Assembly: GCA_029531795.1 (NCBI GenBank)
Contig: JAPEIS010000004.1
Span: 744,001 to 808,000 of the forward strand
Source of the DNA: Sclerotinia nivalis
Taxonomy: Eukaryota; Ascomycota; Leotiomycetes; Helotiales; Sclerotiniaceae
Length of the DNA: 64,000 nt
Direction of reading: 5' to 3'
Part shown: one piece after another, positions 12,701 to 24,700 of the stretch
Position numbering within the stretch: position 1 is the stretch's first letter
Layout: each line of letters starts with the position of its first letter
Program-made: the position numbers and the translations under genes
The notes under the pieces: generated by a model
The model's input: the letters and a program-made list of their open reading frames with translations, nothing else
Database searches by the model: none
What the model was told of the DNA's origin: nothing

Positions 12701-13765
12701 ATAGAAACGTGATATATGCGTTGACACATCAAGTTTGGATATTGGATGGATAAAAAGGATTGAGAAACTTTTCTCTGCATGTCCTACAACATTACAATAC
12801 AACATTACAATCAGAATCCAAAAATGAACCCTTTGATGCTTTTAATTCCGTGAAGTCTTACCTTCGACATCCGGGGGATCTAGCCACGTGACTTGAATGA
12901 GAACATGCGATTTTGAGAGCATTTCACTAGGGAAGAGAAGTATACAAATCTGCGACACAAAATACATATTATGCTCATTCATCAATCCAATAATAAATGG
13001 AGAAACCATATTTAACTTGCCACACTTACATCCCCAAAAACGCATGATCGTTATCAAGTCACATTTAAACCTTATGATGTCAGTGCCTAGGTGGCTTAGC
13101 ACCAGCTAATCGCCCGCGCCCAGCAAATCTGTTTTCAGCTGCGAGAAAAAGGCGAAGCACATCCAAACGCACATGACTGCACGCACCAATGACATTTGGA
13201 ATATCTCCTTGTCATACCCGTTCTCATATTGAAACACTACGCAAAAGGTGAGAAATCACTTGGTAATATGTTTTGAAGTACCTAGTAAGTAGTAGGTACG
13301 CATCAGGATAGTTAGGATGGCTGTACGAGACATACACGTACGCGTAGTATTTTGAAGCACGATAAAAGCTCCGAAGCGTAAATGTGAAAGGGTAAACGGG
13401 ATGTGAACAAAGAAAATACAAAAACAAATGCTCGGCACATTGTAGATCCATACTAGGTACGTACAATACCAAACCAAGAAAAGAAAAGAAATGCCATGCC
13501 TTTTTGCCATGCTTTTTTCGCCATAGAATTGAGTAGGGCAGTGCCTGAATGAATCGTAAGAGCTTTAGGTTAAGAACCTTGGAAAAGTTGGATTTTTGAA
13601 GACTTTGGTTTTGTTGTATTTGCATTTTCAGTATTTATTGTTTTCGACTTTTTGCTTTTGGTATTTTCTTAAGTTTACCATACGCATACGATACGATACT
13701 ATTTTACGACTTTCAGAGAAATCAAATCATTAATTACCTACCTAGAGGAAGAGAAAGATTTACGA
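9782..13765. other. 4 kb gene-free region between divergent genes
   Basis: The esterase (minus) and the RCR-type gene (plus) point away from each other, so this stretch contains both promoters. I found no open frame with coding features on either strand. The longest (13224-13625, minus) is dominated by Leu, Tyr and Ser runs typical of noncoding AT-rich DNA. Long 5' leaders or a noncoding transcript are possible but not visible from sequence. Confidence 0.5.
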
Positions 13766-13805
13766 TACAATACAATACATTACATTACATTACATTACAT
13801 TACAA
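13766..13805 (+). repeat. TACAA/TACAT pentanucleotide tract abutting a start codon
   Basis: A tandem run of ATACA and ATTAC units (TACAATACAATACATTACAT followed by further TTACA units) ends immediately before the ATG at 13807. It therefore lies in the 5' leader of the RCR-type gene. Confidence 0.8.
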
Positions 13806-13806
13806 T

Positions 13807-14376
13807 ATGGGTGTTCTTCCAATCGATACTCGTGAAGCTTTACATTTGAATGAGCTTCATTCGAGGGCTACTTGTTACCGTCGAGTTTATGGGTTCGTAT
13901 TTTCCTTCTCTACTCTCGTCATCTCATTCCATCAAATGAATCTCAAGTCAATATATAAACCCAAAACTAACTCTTGTCAAAGCTATTACAGATGTAATTC
14001 CGCCTGGAACCGTTTCGGAAGATGGATTTTAGCTGGCGTCCTGATATTTATCGGTCTCATACTCTTGTTTGCCATCATGTAAGTATTAAATCCTCCCTTA
14101 TCCTCACCATCAACCATATCACATCACATCACATCAAACTAACAACTCCACAGGTGCATCACCAGAAGACGTCGTCGTCGCACGCAAATCCGCTCCGGTA
14201 ATACACACATGACATACAACCAACCCAATACCTACGGTCAAGCACCCGCCAATAACTACAATTCGCAACAACAATATGCGCCGCCTGCTGGTGCGCCACC
14301 TCACCATGGGGGTGGCAATCAGGATTATTATGGGACGAGTGGGGTGACGCAACCGTCGAATACGTATGCTAAGTAG
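13807..14376 (+). CDS. RCR-type single-pass membrane protein (Congo-red resistance family)
   Basis: Three exons, 13807-13892, 13992-14078 and 14154-14376, total 396 nt and encode 131 residues in frame. The protein has a short luminal or outside N-terminus ending in a Cys-rich CNSAWNRFGRW segment, one membrane span (about 40-60) and then a basic stop-transfer run of six Arg (62-67). The tail is Pro/Gln/Tyr/Asn-rich and contains PPAGAPPHHG. This order matches the fungal RCR family (chitin synthesis regulation, resistance to Congo red), in which PY-like motifs in the tail recruit ubiquitin ligases. No strict PPxY is present here. The first donor is GTTCGT, which is weak; the other two junctions are GTAAGT/CAG and ACAG. 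The function in wall stress or protein trafficking is inferred from the family. Confidence 0.8.
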
Positions 14377-15240
14377 GGTTGTGGGTTGCAGAGGATGGGA
14401 TGGAGATTTGGGACGGGGATTGGTATATGGATATGGGATTGGGATTGGAAATGGTATATGGAAATGGAGCACAATATTGATAAAACGATGGTGGTTCGTG
14501 GGAGGTAATGGATATGGTTATGGTTATGGATATGGAATGGATATGTTTATTGAAAGGGAAGGAAAGGAAAGGGATGGAATTGCAGAATAACGAATAACGG
14601 ACAACATCGGCGTTATTCATTCGCGCTGATTTTTTTAGGGATGATACTAGGTAGTTCTATGATATGAAGGTAATGAACTTCTTCACTTAATTCTTTTATT
14701 AGAATTTCATCCTCACCATATGTGCATCGTGATACCCATTCGATATATATACATTACATAAAATCCTTCAATTTGACCTGGAATTCAATTCTATGTATTA
14801 TGATGTATTGTGATGCTTGCTTGCTTACTAGATATTTCAATGGAGACGGTATTCCGTCATATTTTTGTATCTACCTACCTACCCACTCGTATCTAGTGGC
14901 AAATACCCCATAGGACTAAACTCGACACTCGACACAGCCACTGCGGGGGATCTACTACTAATACCACTAAATTTGAGGCTTATGGTAATCATACATTGAT
15001 GTACCCATCAAAAGCTCATGGTACCGGAACGTCAGTGCCGTTGATGGGCCATTCGATGATTATCTTTTCATATGAATATATGGGCTTCATTTTCGTGGTT
15101 GTTTGCAAGATATATCAGTAATCACTCTCTTGCGCCTGGTCAACCAGCTGATAAATACTACATCGTCATATACATGGGTAGCACCCAACGATATTTCCTA
15201 CATTTTAGTCAGGGGTCATAATTATTCAGTACTCCCAATT
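14377..15240. other. Intergenic with GGATATGG-type simple repeats
   Basis: Just after the RCR-type stop codon lies a purine-biased tract built from GGATAT, GGGATT and GGTTAT units (about 14395-14580), probably 3' UTR. A CTACCTACCTACC run occurs near 14871-14883. No gene was recognised. Confidence 0.55.
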
Positions 15241-15788
15241 TGGAATAGGTGCTTTAGGTCGTCTCAGAGATAGAAAGCAGAGGTTTTTATTGGTTTGATG
15301 TTGTTTGTGTTACTCAAATTGGTGCTTTTTTTTTTTGGTTGGAAAATGCACAATTCGGTGTGGTGGCTGATGTGTACAGGAAAGTCAAGGAAGATCTTGG
15401 GTGGTTGGGGGGGAGTCTGAGGAATCAGGATAGTTTGTTGGGGTTAAGGATGATCGTAAGATGGGCATCGCCGATATTCATCGTAATTGGCCACAAAAGG
15501 ATATACGCGCATTTCCTGAAAGCAAATGCCAAGATGCCAATATCTGTCATCGCTGTGGAGAGCCTAGTGCAGAGACCATACTGGACTCATGTGTGGATGC
15601 AACAAGAAGTTGAAGTTGCCCTTCCCCGGAAACTCGCGGCGCAATTTGGAAATAAGCCATCATCATTTGATACATTCACTTTCATCGCTACCAAAGCAGA
15701 TGCACATCAGTGCTTCGAGTCATCAGCGACAAGGAAATTCAATGGAAGGTCTTCAATTTCCAATTGCTACCCAAGCCCCAGGATCTAG
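15241..15788 (+). pseudogene. HET-domain (heterokaryon incompatibility) gene fragment
   Basis: Hallmarks of the fungal HET domain occur in order but in different frames. FYWFDVVCVTQ (about 15285-15319) corresponds to the conserved W-I-D-A-x-C-I-N-Q block. ENAQFGVVADVY and LGWLGG follow from 15339 in another frame. RPYWTHVWMQQEVEVA (about 15573-15620) corresponds to the R-x-W-x-x-R-x-W-x-x-Q-E block, followed by FDTFTFIA. The frame breaks coincide with T homopolymers (five T near 15285, thirteen T near 15326). Only the first part of a HET domain remains, with no N-terminus or C-terminal extension, so I read this as a relic. Intact HET proteins trigger cell death on fusion of incompatible hyphae. 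Confidence 0.8.
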
Positions 15789-16131
15789 CACCGCTATCAA
15801 ATCTGATCAACTTCCAGATATCACAATACGGTAATTAGCAGTATTTTCAAATGGTCGCCTACATTAGGTGAAATACTAGAGCGCTGCTCCTATCTCAAAA
15901 GCACTGATCCCACATGAAAATTCGCTTGATTAATCGGATGAGCCTGTTGACCAGATCCAGAAGGCCAGTTTCAGTATGAAAGGGCTCTTGTGTGGTTTTA
16001 AGACAGTGATTAGATAATTGGCCACTTGACGCTTTCATATTTATTTTTGTCAACATTTGAGAAGCTATTGCACGTTACACTTTCTTTCTTTGGTATGCTC
16101 GGTAGTAGTTTCCAGATACGGCTCACTGTAA
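15789..16131. other. Short gap, nothing recognised
   Basis: This 343-base gap lies between the HET fragment and the ancestral end of the P450 relic; the two are convergent. I see no coding or structural feature. Confidence 0.5.
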
Positions 16132-17971
16132 TCAAGCATCATGCCTCTTTCTAAAAACAACCTTCTACTTAAAGTCAGGATGTACCTCGATATCATACTT
16201 GCTATTTGGCGGCTGTTCCGTTTGACCTGGAGAAAACGATATGTCATAGTCAAGTAGCAAGGTCGCCACAATGAGTTTGATAATGACCGCTGCGTACCAT
16301 CGTCCAGGGCAGGTAAATCTACCATTTCCCTATGAGATATTACCCAGCTCAATGCCTGTATACTTTTGCTGAGTATTTATAGAATCTGTGCCATTATCGT
16401 ACAGCCGATAAAATCAGAAACCATCAAATTGCTGAGGATTTTCGTAGAACAATGAGTTGCGCGATATAGGTCCCCCGGGAATGACAATCGAGGCTCCACG
16501 TGGAAGGATCGTCTCTCCATCGGATAATTTGACAGGAGACGTGACTTTGCGGTCGAATCCGACTATGTCATTAGTAGTCAATAGGTAGTATTTACATATG
16601 GAAGCAATACGTTCGTTACTTACGAAATGTAGATTGATTCACACGCTGTGATTCCTTTAGGAAACTGTCTAGCCGACGAAGTTTCTTGATAGTCGAGAGT
16701 TTCCATTCCCCATTATCTTCGGCAAGCGCAGACAGCGCTTCGAATCGCAACGGCTCGATGTATTCTGGCATGGCACAAAGATCAAATATGACATGTGTCA
16801 GAGCCATAGATGATGTATGAAGCTGAGGATTCACATTGTTAGTCTTGAATCTTATTTTGTTTTTGCTATAATAGTCTTACCGCGGCCGCTGTCAAGAGTA
16901 GAAGTCTAGCGGTTACACCATCAGGATCTGTATCCTTTCCACTTTCGAGAAGCAGCTTCATCACACTAGGCTCGTTCACCTCAATCTCTTTTCTAGTCCT
17001 TCCCACTAAACTTTCCTCAGGGAAAAGAAGCTTCCGCACCTCCTTTCGCTGCCGAAAAATTCAATTTCGCTGTGGGATTAGTGGTGCCACAAAACGTCGA
17101 AGAACAGCTGGCAATAGCAGCAAGAGAAACTTGGTTATTTCTACATCAATGGGTAGATTTGTTACGGCACTTGTTCATATTGTGTTGTGGGCAAAGGTTT
17201 TGCCGACGAAGACTTGGGACGAAATGCGGTGAATAAAAGAGAACAAGAGCTTATAACCAATGCAGATTATTGGCTCTAATGCGTTACAATTTAAAAATTT
17301 AGTTGATAATGTCTTCAAGCAAGGGAATGATTATTGTATGGATTTGTAACAAAACTCACCCTCAGCTGTACTCTCCTTAAGACATTCCGCAATAACCACA
17401 TGAAGCTCTTCAGCCATACCCGGAACAAACATCACTATCAAGTCAAATTAGCATCCTCACCTATCATTCCCCCGATAATCCTACACACCTAAACTCCTCG
17501 TAAAAGGGCCCCTGCAAATATCAGAAGTCAAGTGATCTTGCAGAAGGAGATCCACTCCAGGGTACTGCCCCCCTACACTATCTACCAGAGCCGCAGTCGA
17601 GCTCAGCTTGGACTCGGGAAGCATATTGAGCTCATTGAGAAATTTTGGGGCGACCACAATGCTATCACCCATCAATGTTTGAATGACATAGTTTGTGTTT
17701 TTAGACTTTTGATCATGTAATTAGTATTGGTAGATCATTTCGAAGTGCACAAATACAGGCTATTGCATTATCGTACCTGTTCACATGCCCGTATCACGTC
17801 TGCATGTCCATATTTGTACCATTTCCAGCGTGCCCACCAAGTTTGGACGATGAAAAGTCCAGTTTTGGGATTCGTACCAATCCGAGGCATGTCGGTTTTT
17901 GCCTGGAAAATGTTGAAGATTGTTGCCGTCACCCACGTCGCCAATACGAGGAATGTAATTTCAAGCAACAT
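16132..17971 (-). pseudogene. Cytochrome P450 with five in-frame stop codons
   Basis: Six exons can be joined with correct phase: 17971-17777, 17705-17489, 17434-17360, 17275-16881, 16822-16624 and 16562-16132. They total 1,317 nt. P450 features appear in order: an N-terminal membrane anchor, LLLLTAAALHTSSMALTH (I-helix region), KESQRVN (K-helix ExxR), and GNGRFTCPGRWYA (heme loop with the Cys ligand). The frame is interrupted by TGA at 17175-17177, TGA at 17061-17063, TGA at 16414-16416, TAG at 16330-16332 and TAG at 16165-16167; the ancestral stop is probably TGA at 16132-16134. Several are one transition from a sensible codon: TGG at the first (NTI-W, the usual N-x-x-W of the family), CGA in FDGF-R-FYRL, and CAG before KVVFRKRHD. 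No indel and no broken splice site was found, which suggests decay by point mutation. Fungal enzymes with these motifs usually oxidise secondary metabolites. Confidence 0.88.
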
Positions 17972-19080
17972 CCTAAATGTAAAAGAAAGCCTCGCAGTAT
18001 GATCGCGAGCCTCTGTGATAGATTGTGAGGTAATATGGGTGGCACGGATGAAACTTGAGCAGACTCATCTGTAAGAATCTCTTTTCTCGGTTGCCCGTTT
18101 TCTGCTATTTCCCCTAGGTAAGCAAAGATGATGGCTAATATTACTCCACAGAGAAGTAGTAAAAGGCAATTCTATCGTAAATACTCCGTACAAGCCCTGC
18201 AACTAACAGTTGGAAGTCCATCTAGTTCAAAGCCATCCCTACAATCTAAGCTTATAGATGGCGGGGTAAGGTTAGTCGAAAGGATCCCTGTCCGCGCTGC
18301 CAGAAAGTATTAGAATAGAGTGGATCCTCGAGCGCCTTGGGGACGCTGCCGCTACACTTGTATAGTTAGACTTTATGAATATTCAAAACGTTGCAGAGCT
18401 ATCCTTGGGGTATTATTCAATTCTCGTGGAGTTGAAATACGGGTAGATATGTTTGAGAATATATGGCGCTAAGGCCTCGCTTTAGATGTATCTATGTATT
18501 TTCGTCAGCAGGCAATGGTACGATAGGGGTGACCAACAGTTGCTAATAAGTTAAAAAAAAATGTTGATTTTGCTGTTTACTTAAACAGGGTGTCTTCAAT
18601 AGTTTGAAAACTACTGGAAGATTGCAATAGTACATTTTTAGAAAAGATGGTGCTTTGAAACTTGGTTGGGGAGATTACGCGCGAATCCCTTCAAAAAGAG
18701 TGCACTTCAATTACTTGGCAAAAACACCACACCAATCGAAAATACCCCGCTGGGAGATTATCAGTAACATTCGCAAGCTCTCCCCTTATCCATTTGTCTT
18801 TTAGAACATACGCCAAAATGGTAAAATAACTGCTTTTACACCCCGTTTTTTCTTTCAGTTCGACATTTTCTAAAGGGGAAAACTCATACCTTCATTGCTT
18901 ATATATATCCAACCAAAAAATCATATTTCCCAGCCTTTCTACTGATAATCGCACCGCAATATACATTCCCACAGCACAGCCTAGTACGAGAACGAGAGAC
19001 GCCGTGGTTGCTACTCTCGCACCATACTCACTCGTTTGCCTTCAATTGCGGAAGACACTTGTGTCCTTAGGAACGTCAAT
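17972..19080. other. Intergenic between two decayed genes
   Basis: This 1.1 kb lies between the divergent starts of the P450 relic and the rhodopsin-domain relic. No coding feature was recognised. A pyrimidine-rich segment before 19081 would fit a former promoter. Confidence 0.5.
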
Positions 19081-20444
19081 ATGGCTGAAACTCAACAACC
19101 AACTATATGGGGCTTAGGCATTGCTTTCACTATCATCGCTATTGCTGCCGTTGTTCTCCGATTTCAAGCTCGTCGGATCAAGGCTCAGAAATTGGAAATT
19201 GATGACTGGACTATACTAGCAGCTCTGGTACGAAATTTACCATCTAGGACCATTGATGTCATTCTTTCTCACTATTGTGAATTGATAGATACTCGGAATT
19301 GCTATCACGATAGATATATTGATAGGTAACCTGCGGTTTAAATTTCTCAATCTGCTGGCCTTTGTACAATCGCAACTCATCAGTGACCCACCTCGGCGGT
19401 CTCGGAGCCCATTCACAATACAATGATGATGGGAACCCTCTCAATCCTGAATCCATCGTCATCTTCGGCAAGGTAGGCGCCGCTACATATGGAGTTTTAT
19501 TATAGCATGATAGCTGATCATCCATCTATAGACAACATACGCGCTTGAACTACTAACCTGGCCGGCGGTGGGAATGACCAAAATCAGCGTTCTTCTCATG
19601 TATAGACGTATTTTCGCAAGCACAAGGTTCCAGCTAGTGACCTAGATCCTGGTTGGATTTGTAATTGCTTGGACAATATCATTTACGTTCGCGCTCATGT
19701 GTATGGCTATTCCCTCACCATGATGGATGTATTGTATACTCAACCGACATTCAAGTCTCATGTACACCGATTGCTTCGCAATGGAATTTCAACCTGGAGT
19801 TTACCTGCATGAACCAAGAGGCTCTCTTCACCACCGCTTTAGCGACAGATGTCGCCACGGATTGTAAGCATATCAAACCACGAAATTTGTCTCCGCAGAT
19901 AAAAGCTCACATTTGCGTTTGCATTAGTTCTAGTTCTCTCCCTACCAATGTACAAAGTCTGGAAGTTACAGATACCTACGATCCGAAAGATCTTTATCAT
20001 AGGCATTTTTCTTCTTGGTGGTTTAGGTTAGTATTGTTGGCATTATTCGAATCCACTTGTTGACCCAAGTCTACACCGTCCTCGATGATTTTCCCGAGGC
20101 GGATACAACTTGTGAGTTATTCTCTATCAACGACTCCAATGGTTACCAAATATGCAAAACTGACACAAATATCAGGGATCTATGCGCCGGTTTTCTACTG
20201 GACCATTATTGAAACCAATGTTGGGGTGTTGAGCGCATGTCTCCCGACCCTCCGTCCTCTTCAGGAACAATTTCTACGCAATCATCCTTTTACGAGATTG
20301 CGAAAATCGTTCACACATCTTTTCTCGTTGTCGAATGGCAAAAGAAGCAGCAGCAAAACTGGCGATGTTCGTCTTGATTCTATGGAAGAGGAGATGCTGT
20401 TAATTGGGAAAAATATCCCTGCTGGGGGCGACTACTCTGTGTAA
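19081..20444 (+). pseudogene. Fungal rhodopsin-domain integral membrane protein, one stop and one frameshift
   Basis: The exons 19081-19227, 19289-19325, 19384-19472, 19532-19700, 19756-19863, 19928-about 20088 and 20176-20444 splice with agreeing phases. They give a seven-helix protein of the fungal rhodopsin-domain family: RFQARRIKAQKLEIDDWTIL after helix 1, THLGGLGAHSQY, LLTWPAVGMTKISVLLMYRRIF, CTPIASQWN, ALFTTALATDVATD and VFYWTIIETNVGVLSACLPTLRPL. Two lesions break it. TAG at 19643-19645 stands where Trp is expected (FQLVT-W-ILVGF). One extra base at 20028-20029 shifts GGLG|SIVGIIRIHLL out of frame. A 43-nt intron from 20026 would avoid the frameshift but would delete a conserved membrane segment. 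The function of this family is unknown; some members are linked to plant-surface sensing. An upstream ATG at 19036 is in frame but adds no conserved sequence. Confidence 0.8.
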
Positions 20445-21714
20445 ATTAGCATCAGATGTTATGGAGGTACTAGTAAAATAGATGGCTGTTTTCTTTGTGT
20501 ACGGATGGGATATGAAGTCAGTTTTGTCTTCTATACCGTTGAGAACCATAATACTTTTGTAATTCCTCTTGTAAGGAACAATACAGAAGAAAAGCCCCGA
20601 GATGATAATCTCACGATAATTCACCGTCAGATATTAATCAGAATCATATGTACCGACATATAGAACTTCTAGACGCATTTATGTATGTGTCATTCTGTGG
20701 AGATTCAAGAAGTCTCCTGGTATATATACACCTTGCGTCGTTGATCATTGCTGACTTGAGTGCAAAGTCTAGTACTCAACTTTCCCTGAGCGGTTTTGGG
20801 TGTACCCCCTCAGCCCCACATCATAATTTTTCATAACCTTTAGGTTCGAGATGGTTATTTATCACATCGGATTAAGAAATTGAAGAAAATGACTGAATAG
20901 AGTGTACTGCGTTTAGAGATGAGAACTGAAGTATTTTAATACCCTATGAAAGAAACTTCTATTGCACCATTAAATGATACAGTATCAACCATCAACCATC
21001 AACTATGAATATTTATATGCTGTATCATGTATTGTTTCCACCCATAAGAACTTTCCCTCTATGCCTTAATCGATACAATGCGGTGCGGGCAAAGCACTTA
21101 TTCTTCTATCCACACGTCTCGAGAGCCCTTTCGAAAAAAGGGAAAAGTAAAGGCGAGGCCATTCACCTATATGATCAAATCAATTTATCCACATGAATCT
21201 CCCTTTAAAAGTTCCACGCCCCTTAATTCCCCATCGAAGATATGTCATTCTCGCATCCTGATCCACAACTATACAGATTATTACGCCAGTATCCTATGTC
21301 ATCGTCTCCAAAATATCGAATTTCATTCATCCCAAGAACAGGGTATTGTTCGACTCGTTCGTGAGGGATCCCTTAAATTTTCAATCTTGAGGACGATCTA
21401 TATCATTATAAGAAATGTTAAAAGCGGTTGTGGAGGGGATTTCGCAGTTATTTGAGGCTTGTAATCGCATTCGTGTGTGAACGACTAAAAGCGGCCTTGA
21501 AGATACTAACTCGAGCTCTCCAGAGGGAATTTTCTAAGTCTTTGATATTCAGGGTGGCTCGATTCGGGATATGAAACAAAACCACCTAGTATCAGAAGCG
21601 AGTTCGGAAGGTGAAATAGTATGAGTTGATTTGTTCGGAAGGGATCCTAATATCATCAAATATATTATTAGATTTGTGATATGAAATCCAAAAGGAGCTC
21701 TGGAGGACGTTCGG
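20445..21714. other. Intergenic, no gene seen
   Basis: This 1.3 kb lies between two convergent 3' ends (rhodopsin relic and helicase). The frames present, such as 21078-21455, show no family features. It should hold the helicase terminator. Confidence 0.55.
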
Positions 21715-24700
21715 CTATTTTCTAATATTTCGGTCTGTATTTATATGTGTGGTTTGCGATCCCTGACGATAAAGATCTGTTGGATGTGTTGATTCTTTAC
21801 GATTTTTTTCTTTGGTGCTCCGCTTCCACTTCCCTGTAAGGTAATATGACCCAGCCTGTGAAGAGGATAATGTGGCATTCGAATGGCTTCTAGTGATGAT
21901 GGGTGCCTCAAAGGCACTTTCCACGAGTTCTATAAAAGATTCATGAGAATCCTCATCATATGGTGTTTCTTCATCGAGTGGTTGTTCAAGTGGTATCTCC
22001 TGAGATAGCGTTTCTGGTGGAGTCCAAAATTTGTGTAGGCTCATACCAAGGTCAAATTCATACTCTTCTGCGGCTCTTTCGACATCTTGCTCAGTAAGCA
22101 ACAATTTCCTCAACGCATTGCCAAGAACATGAGACATTTCATTGTCAGCAGCGTATACACCCTTGGCCAAATCCCTGAAGGCAGCTTTCTCCAATTGTCG
22201 CAATGCTTTATTGAATTGTACGATTGTACGCGCCGCAGCGCCTTCTGCGCCCCTCTGCTCTTCTGTGCTCCGCACATCGAATGGAAGCCATTTGTCAACC
22301 TCGAGTCGGTCTACATTCACATCGCTTTGGTTTAAAGTTCCGCTAAATAAAGATGCCATGAAAGGAGTGACAGCAGTTGTGCGGTGCATAACAAGATTGT
22401 TCTCGCTAATAAGAGCGAGGGTACTGAAGGATAATAGCCGAGCGTTTCCTTTTGATGATGATTTGATGCCCTCAACGTTCAGACTGGGCCGCTGCTTGGG
22501 GTTGTTAATGGAAGAAGGATGTATCAAGACGTGAAGTTTCTCATTAGTCACGATTTGATATCTGGATTTGTGGTTATCCCATGTACCGATATGCGGGTAC
22601 AAACCCTGCACAAGAAGTGCCCTGATTAAGCCGTCTTGATCCGAGTTCTCATTCAATAGAGCCCCGCCATATTCTACACCAGATCCATCGGCGACAGCAG
22701 TCTGAGAACTTTGTATCAAGCCGTTACGTTGAAGCGCTTGCTGGATTAATCCCATGGATTGTTTTACTTTTTCATAATTCGATACACTAAGGAATTTCTG
22801 GTGTGCAAACGAGCGCATGACTTCAGGTCCATCAACTTCTTCCAGATTACGAAGCGCACGGAATGCATTGAGCATGGCGATATGATCGCTCTTTGATGCC
22901 TTTGCAAATCCCCTCATTGCCGAATCAGATTCTTCTTCCATGCCTAGTGGCCTTACTTGAAGGAGGATGCCGTCGAGGGCTCCTAAAATTATCATGGAAT
23001 CCAAGCAACGAAAAATGATTCCGAGAATTATCATTTTGCCGAGTGCCGGGCGCAGCGGTAGCATTCCAAGCAATCTTCCCAGAGGAGTGATCGCTTCAGT
23101 ATCGGTGAGTGCCCCAAGTGTTTTAAGACTTTCAACGCTTGACTGTATTGCTTGTGGTGACGGGGGCTCTGGAGCGCCAGCTAAGAAATCCTGAATGGGT
23201 TCCTGGTAACCCAGTACTTTAATTGCAAGACACGTGCTCTGCAAATCGACACGACGCATTCCTGGGCGAGAAACTGTTTTTAGGGAATCGTAGCGATGTT
23301 TTCTGCATCATGTCAATGTTGAGATGTGAAAAGGAGCTGGACGTATGACTCACGAAAAGAGAGCGTAATAACTACCGTTCCTAACACGGCCCGCTCGGCC
23401 GGATCTTTGTTTCACACTTGACTTGCTGACCCATTTACACCGCAATGACCAAATTCGTAACATCTGGTGGAAATTATCTTCCTTGTGTTTCCCAGTATCC
23501 ACAACATATTGGATATCGTCGACGGTGATCGAAGTCTCAGCTACGTTCGTGGCTAGAATGATCTTTCGACAACCTTGGGGGACTGGCTTGAAGACTTCTT
23601 GATTTTCATCTGAAGTAGAAGAGTGTAATTTGAAAATCTTGAACTTATCCTCGTTGTTGAAGTCTACATCAAGAATGTTTTGCGTCCTGAGAACCGTTTC
23701 AACGATATTGATACTCCGTAAGCCTGGCAAGAAAAGTAATATTGCACCATCCTCTGTGGTTTTCGCTATGTGTGCAATCACAACCGCAGCTAAGTCAACA
23801 GGTATTTGGCCCTCCACGAGATCCATTTTCATCTGATTCTGCAGACTATCGGGATCATCGCCATGGCTGTCCCATCTAATAACAGAATCAGCCTTCTCTC
23901 CCTTAATACCCACCGACAGATCAGATTCTTTATCATTTTCTTCACTCTTCAGATAACCTTGAATCATGGTAGAATTAAGAAGGCCCCAAATGGCATGGTC
24001 TTCTGGATATGTTTCTTTGAAATTGTCCATGATGTTCTCAAGATAATGCCTTTCGACTGGAAAAGCTCGACCCTCCACATGAAGAATTGGGCAGGAAACC
24101 TCTCCTCCGGTCGCTTCTGTTGAAGCGAAATATTCTTGAAACATTTCGGCGTCCACGGTGGCGCTCATGAAGCACACTTTCGGAGTCCTTTTTCCGGATT
24201 CTATTCTCTCTTTTATGAGTTTTCTTACTATGGTCAAAAGAAAGTCAATATTTATATCTCTCTCATGTACCTCATCAATAATAAGATGTGATATGTTATC
24301 AAGTAGATCATCGGGACAGTGAATTAATTGTTGTAAGACGATTCCTGTGGTACAATATGTGATGCTCCCTCTAACCTTGGGAAGTTTGGCATAGTAACCT
24401 ATTTTGTATCCAACTTGATCGCACAACTCTTGACCACGTTCTTCGGCAACACGTTGAGCTATTGAAGTCGCCGCTATCCTTCGCGGCTGTGTGCAGATGA
24501 TCCTGCATGTTCCACCATTCCCTTTGCGAATATAATCATCCAAAATGATCTGAGGTAGTTGGGTCGTCTTTCCACTCCCGGTTTTCCCGACTATAATCGA
24601 GTATTGATTGCTTTCAACGAGACTCAGTACTTCAGAAGAATGCTTGTTTAAAGGAAGTAAAGTCACGCGTCGTTGTCCGGCCAGCCCTCGGCGGTACCAC

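Noticed and set aside
20026..20068. A 43-nt intron that would rescue the rhodopsin-domain frame
   Set aside because: Donor GTTAGT and acceptor CAAG fit in phase, but the removed segment encodes SIVGIIRIHLLTQ, expected in this family, so a frameshift is the better reading.
20840..20860. GGTTCGAG resembling a tRNA B box
   Set aside because: No A box, acceptor stem or cloverleaf can be formed around it. No tRNA was found elsewhere.
22087..22534. Open frames on the plus strand inside the helicase gene
   Set aside because: They lie opposite long, motif-bearing helicase exons and have no family features; they are shadows of the minus-strand coding sequence.
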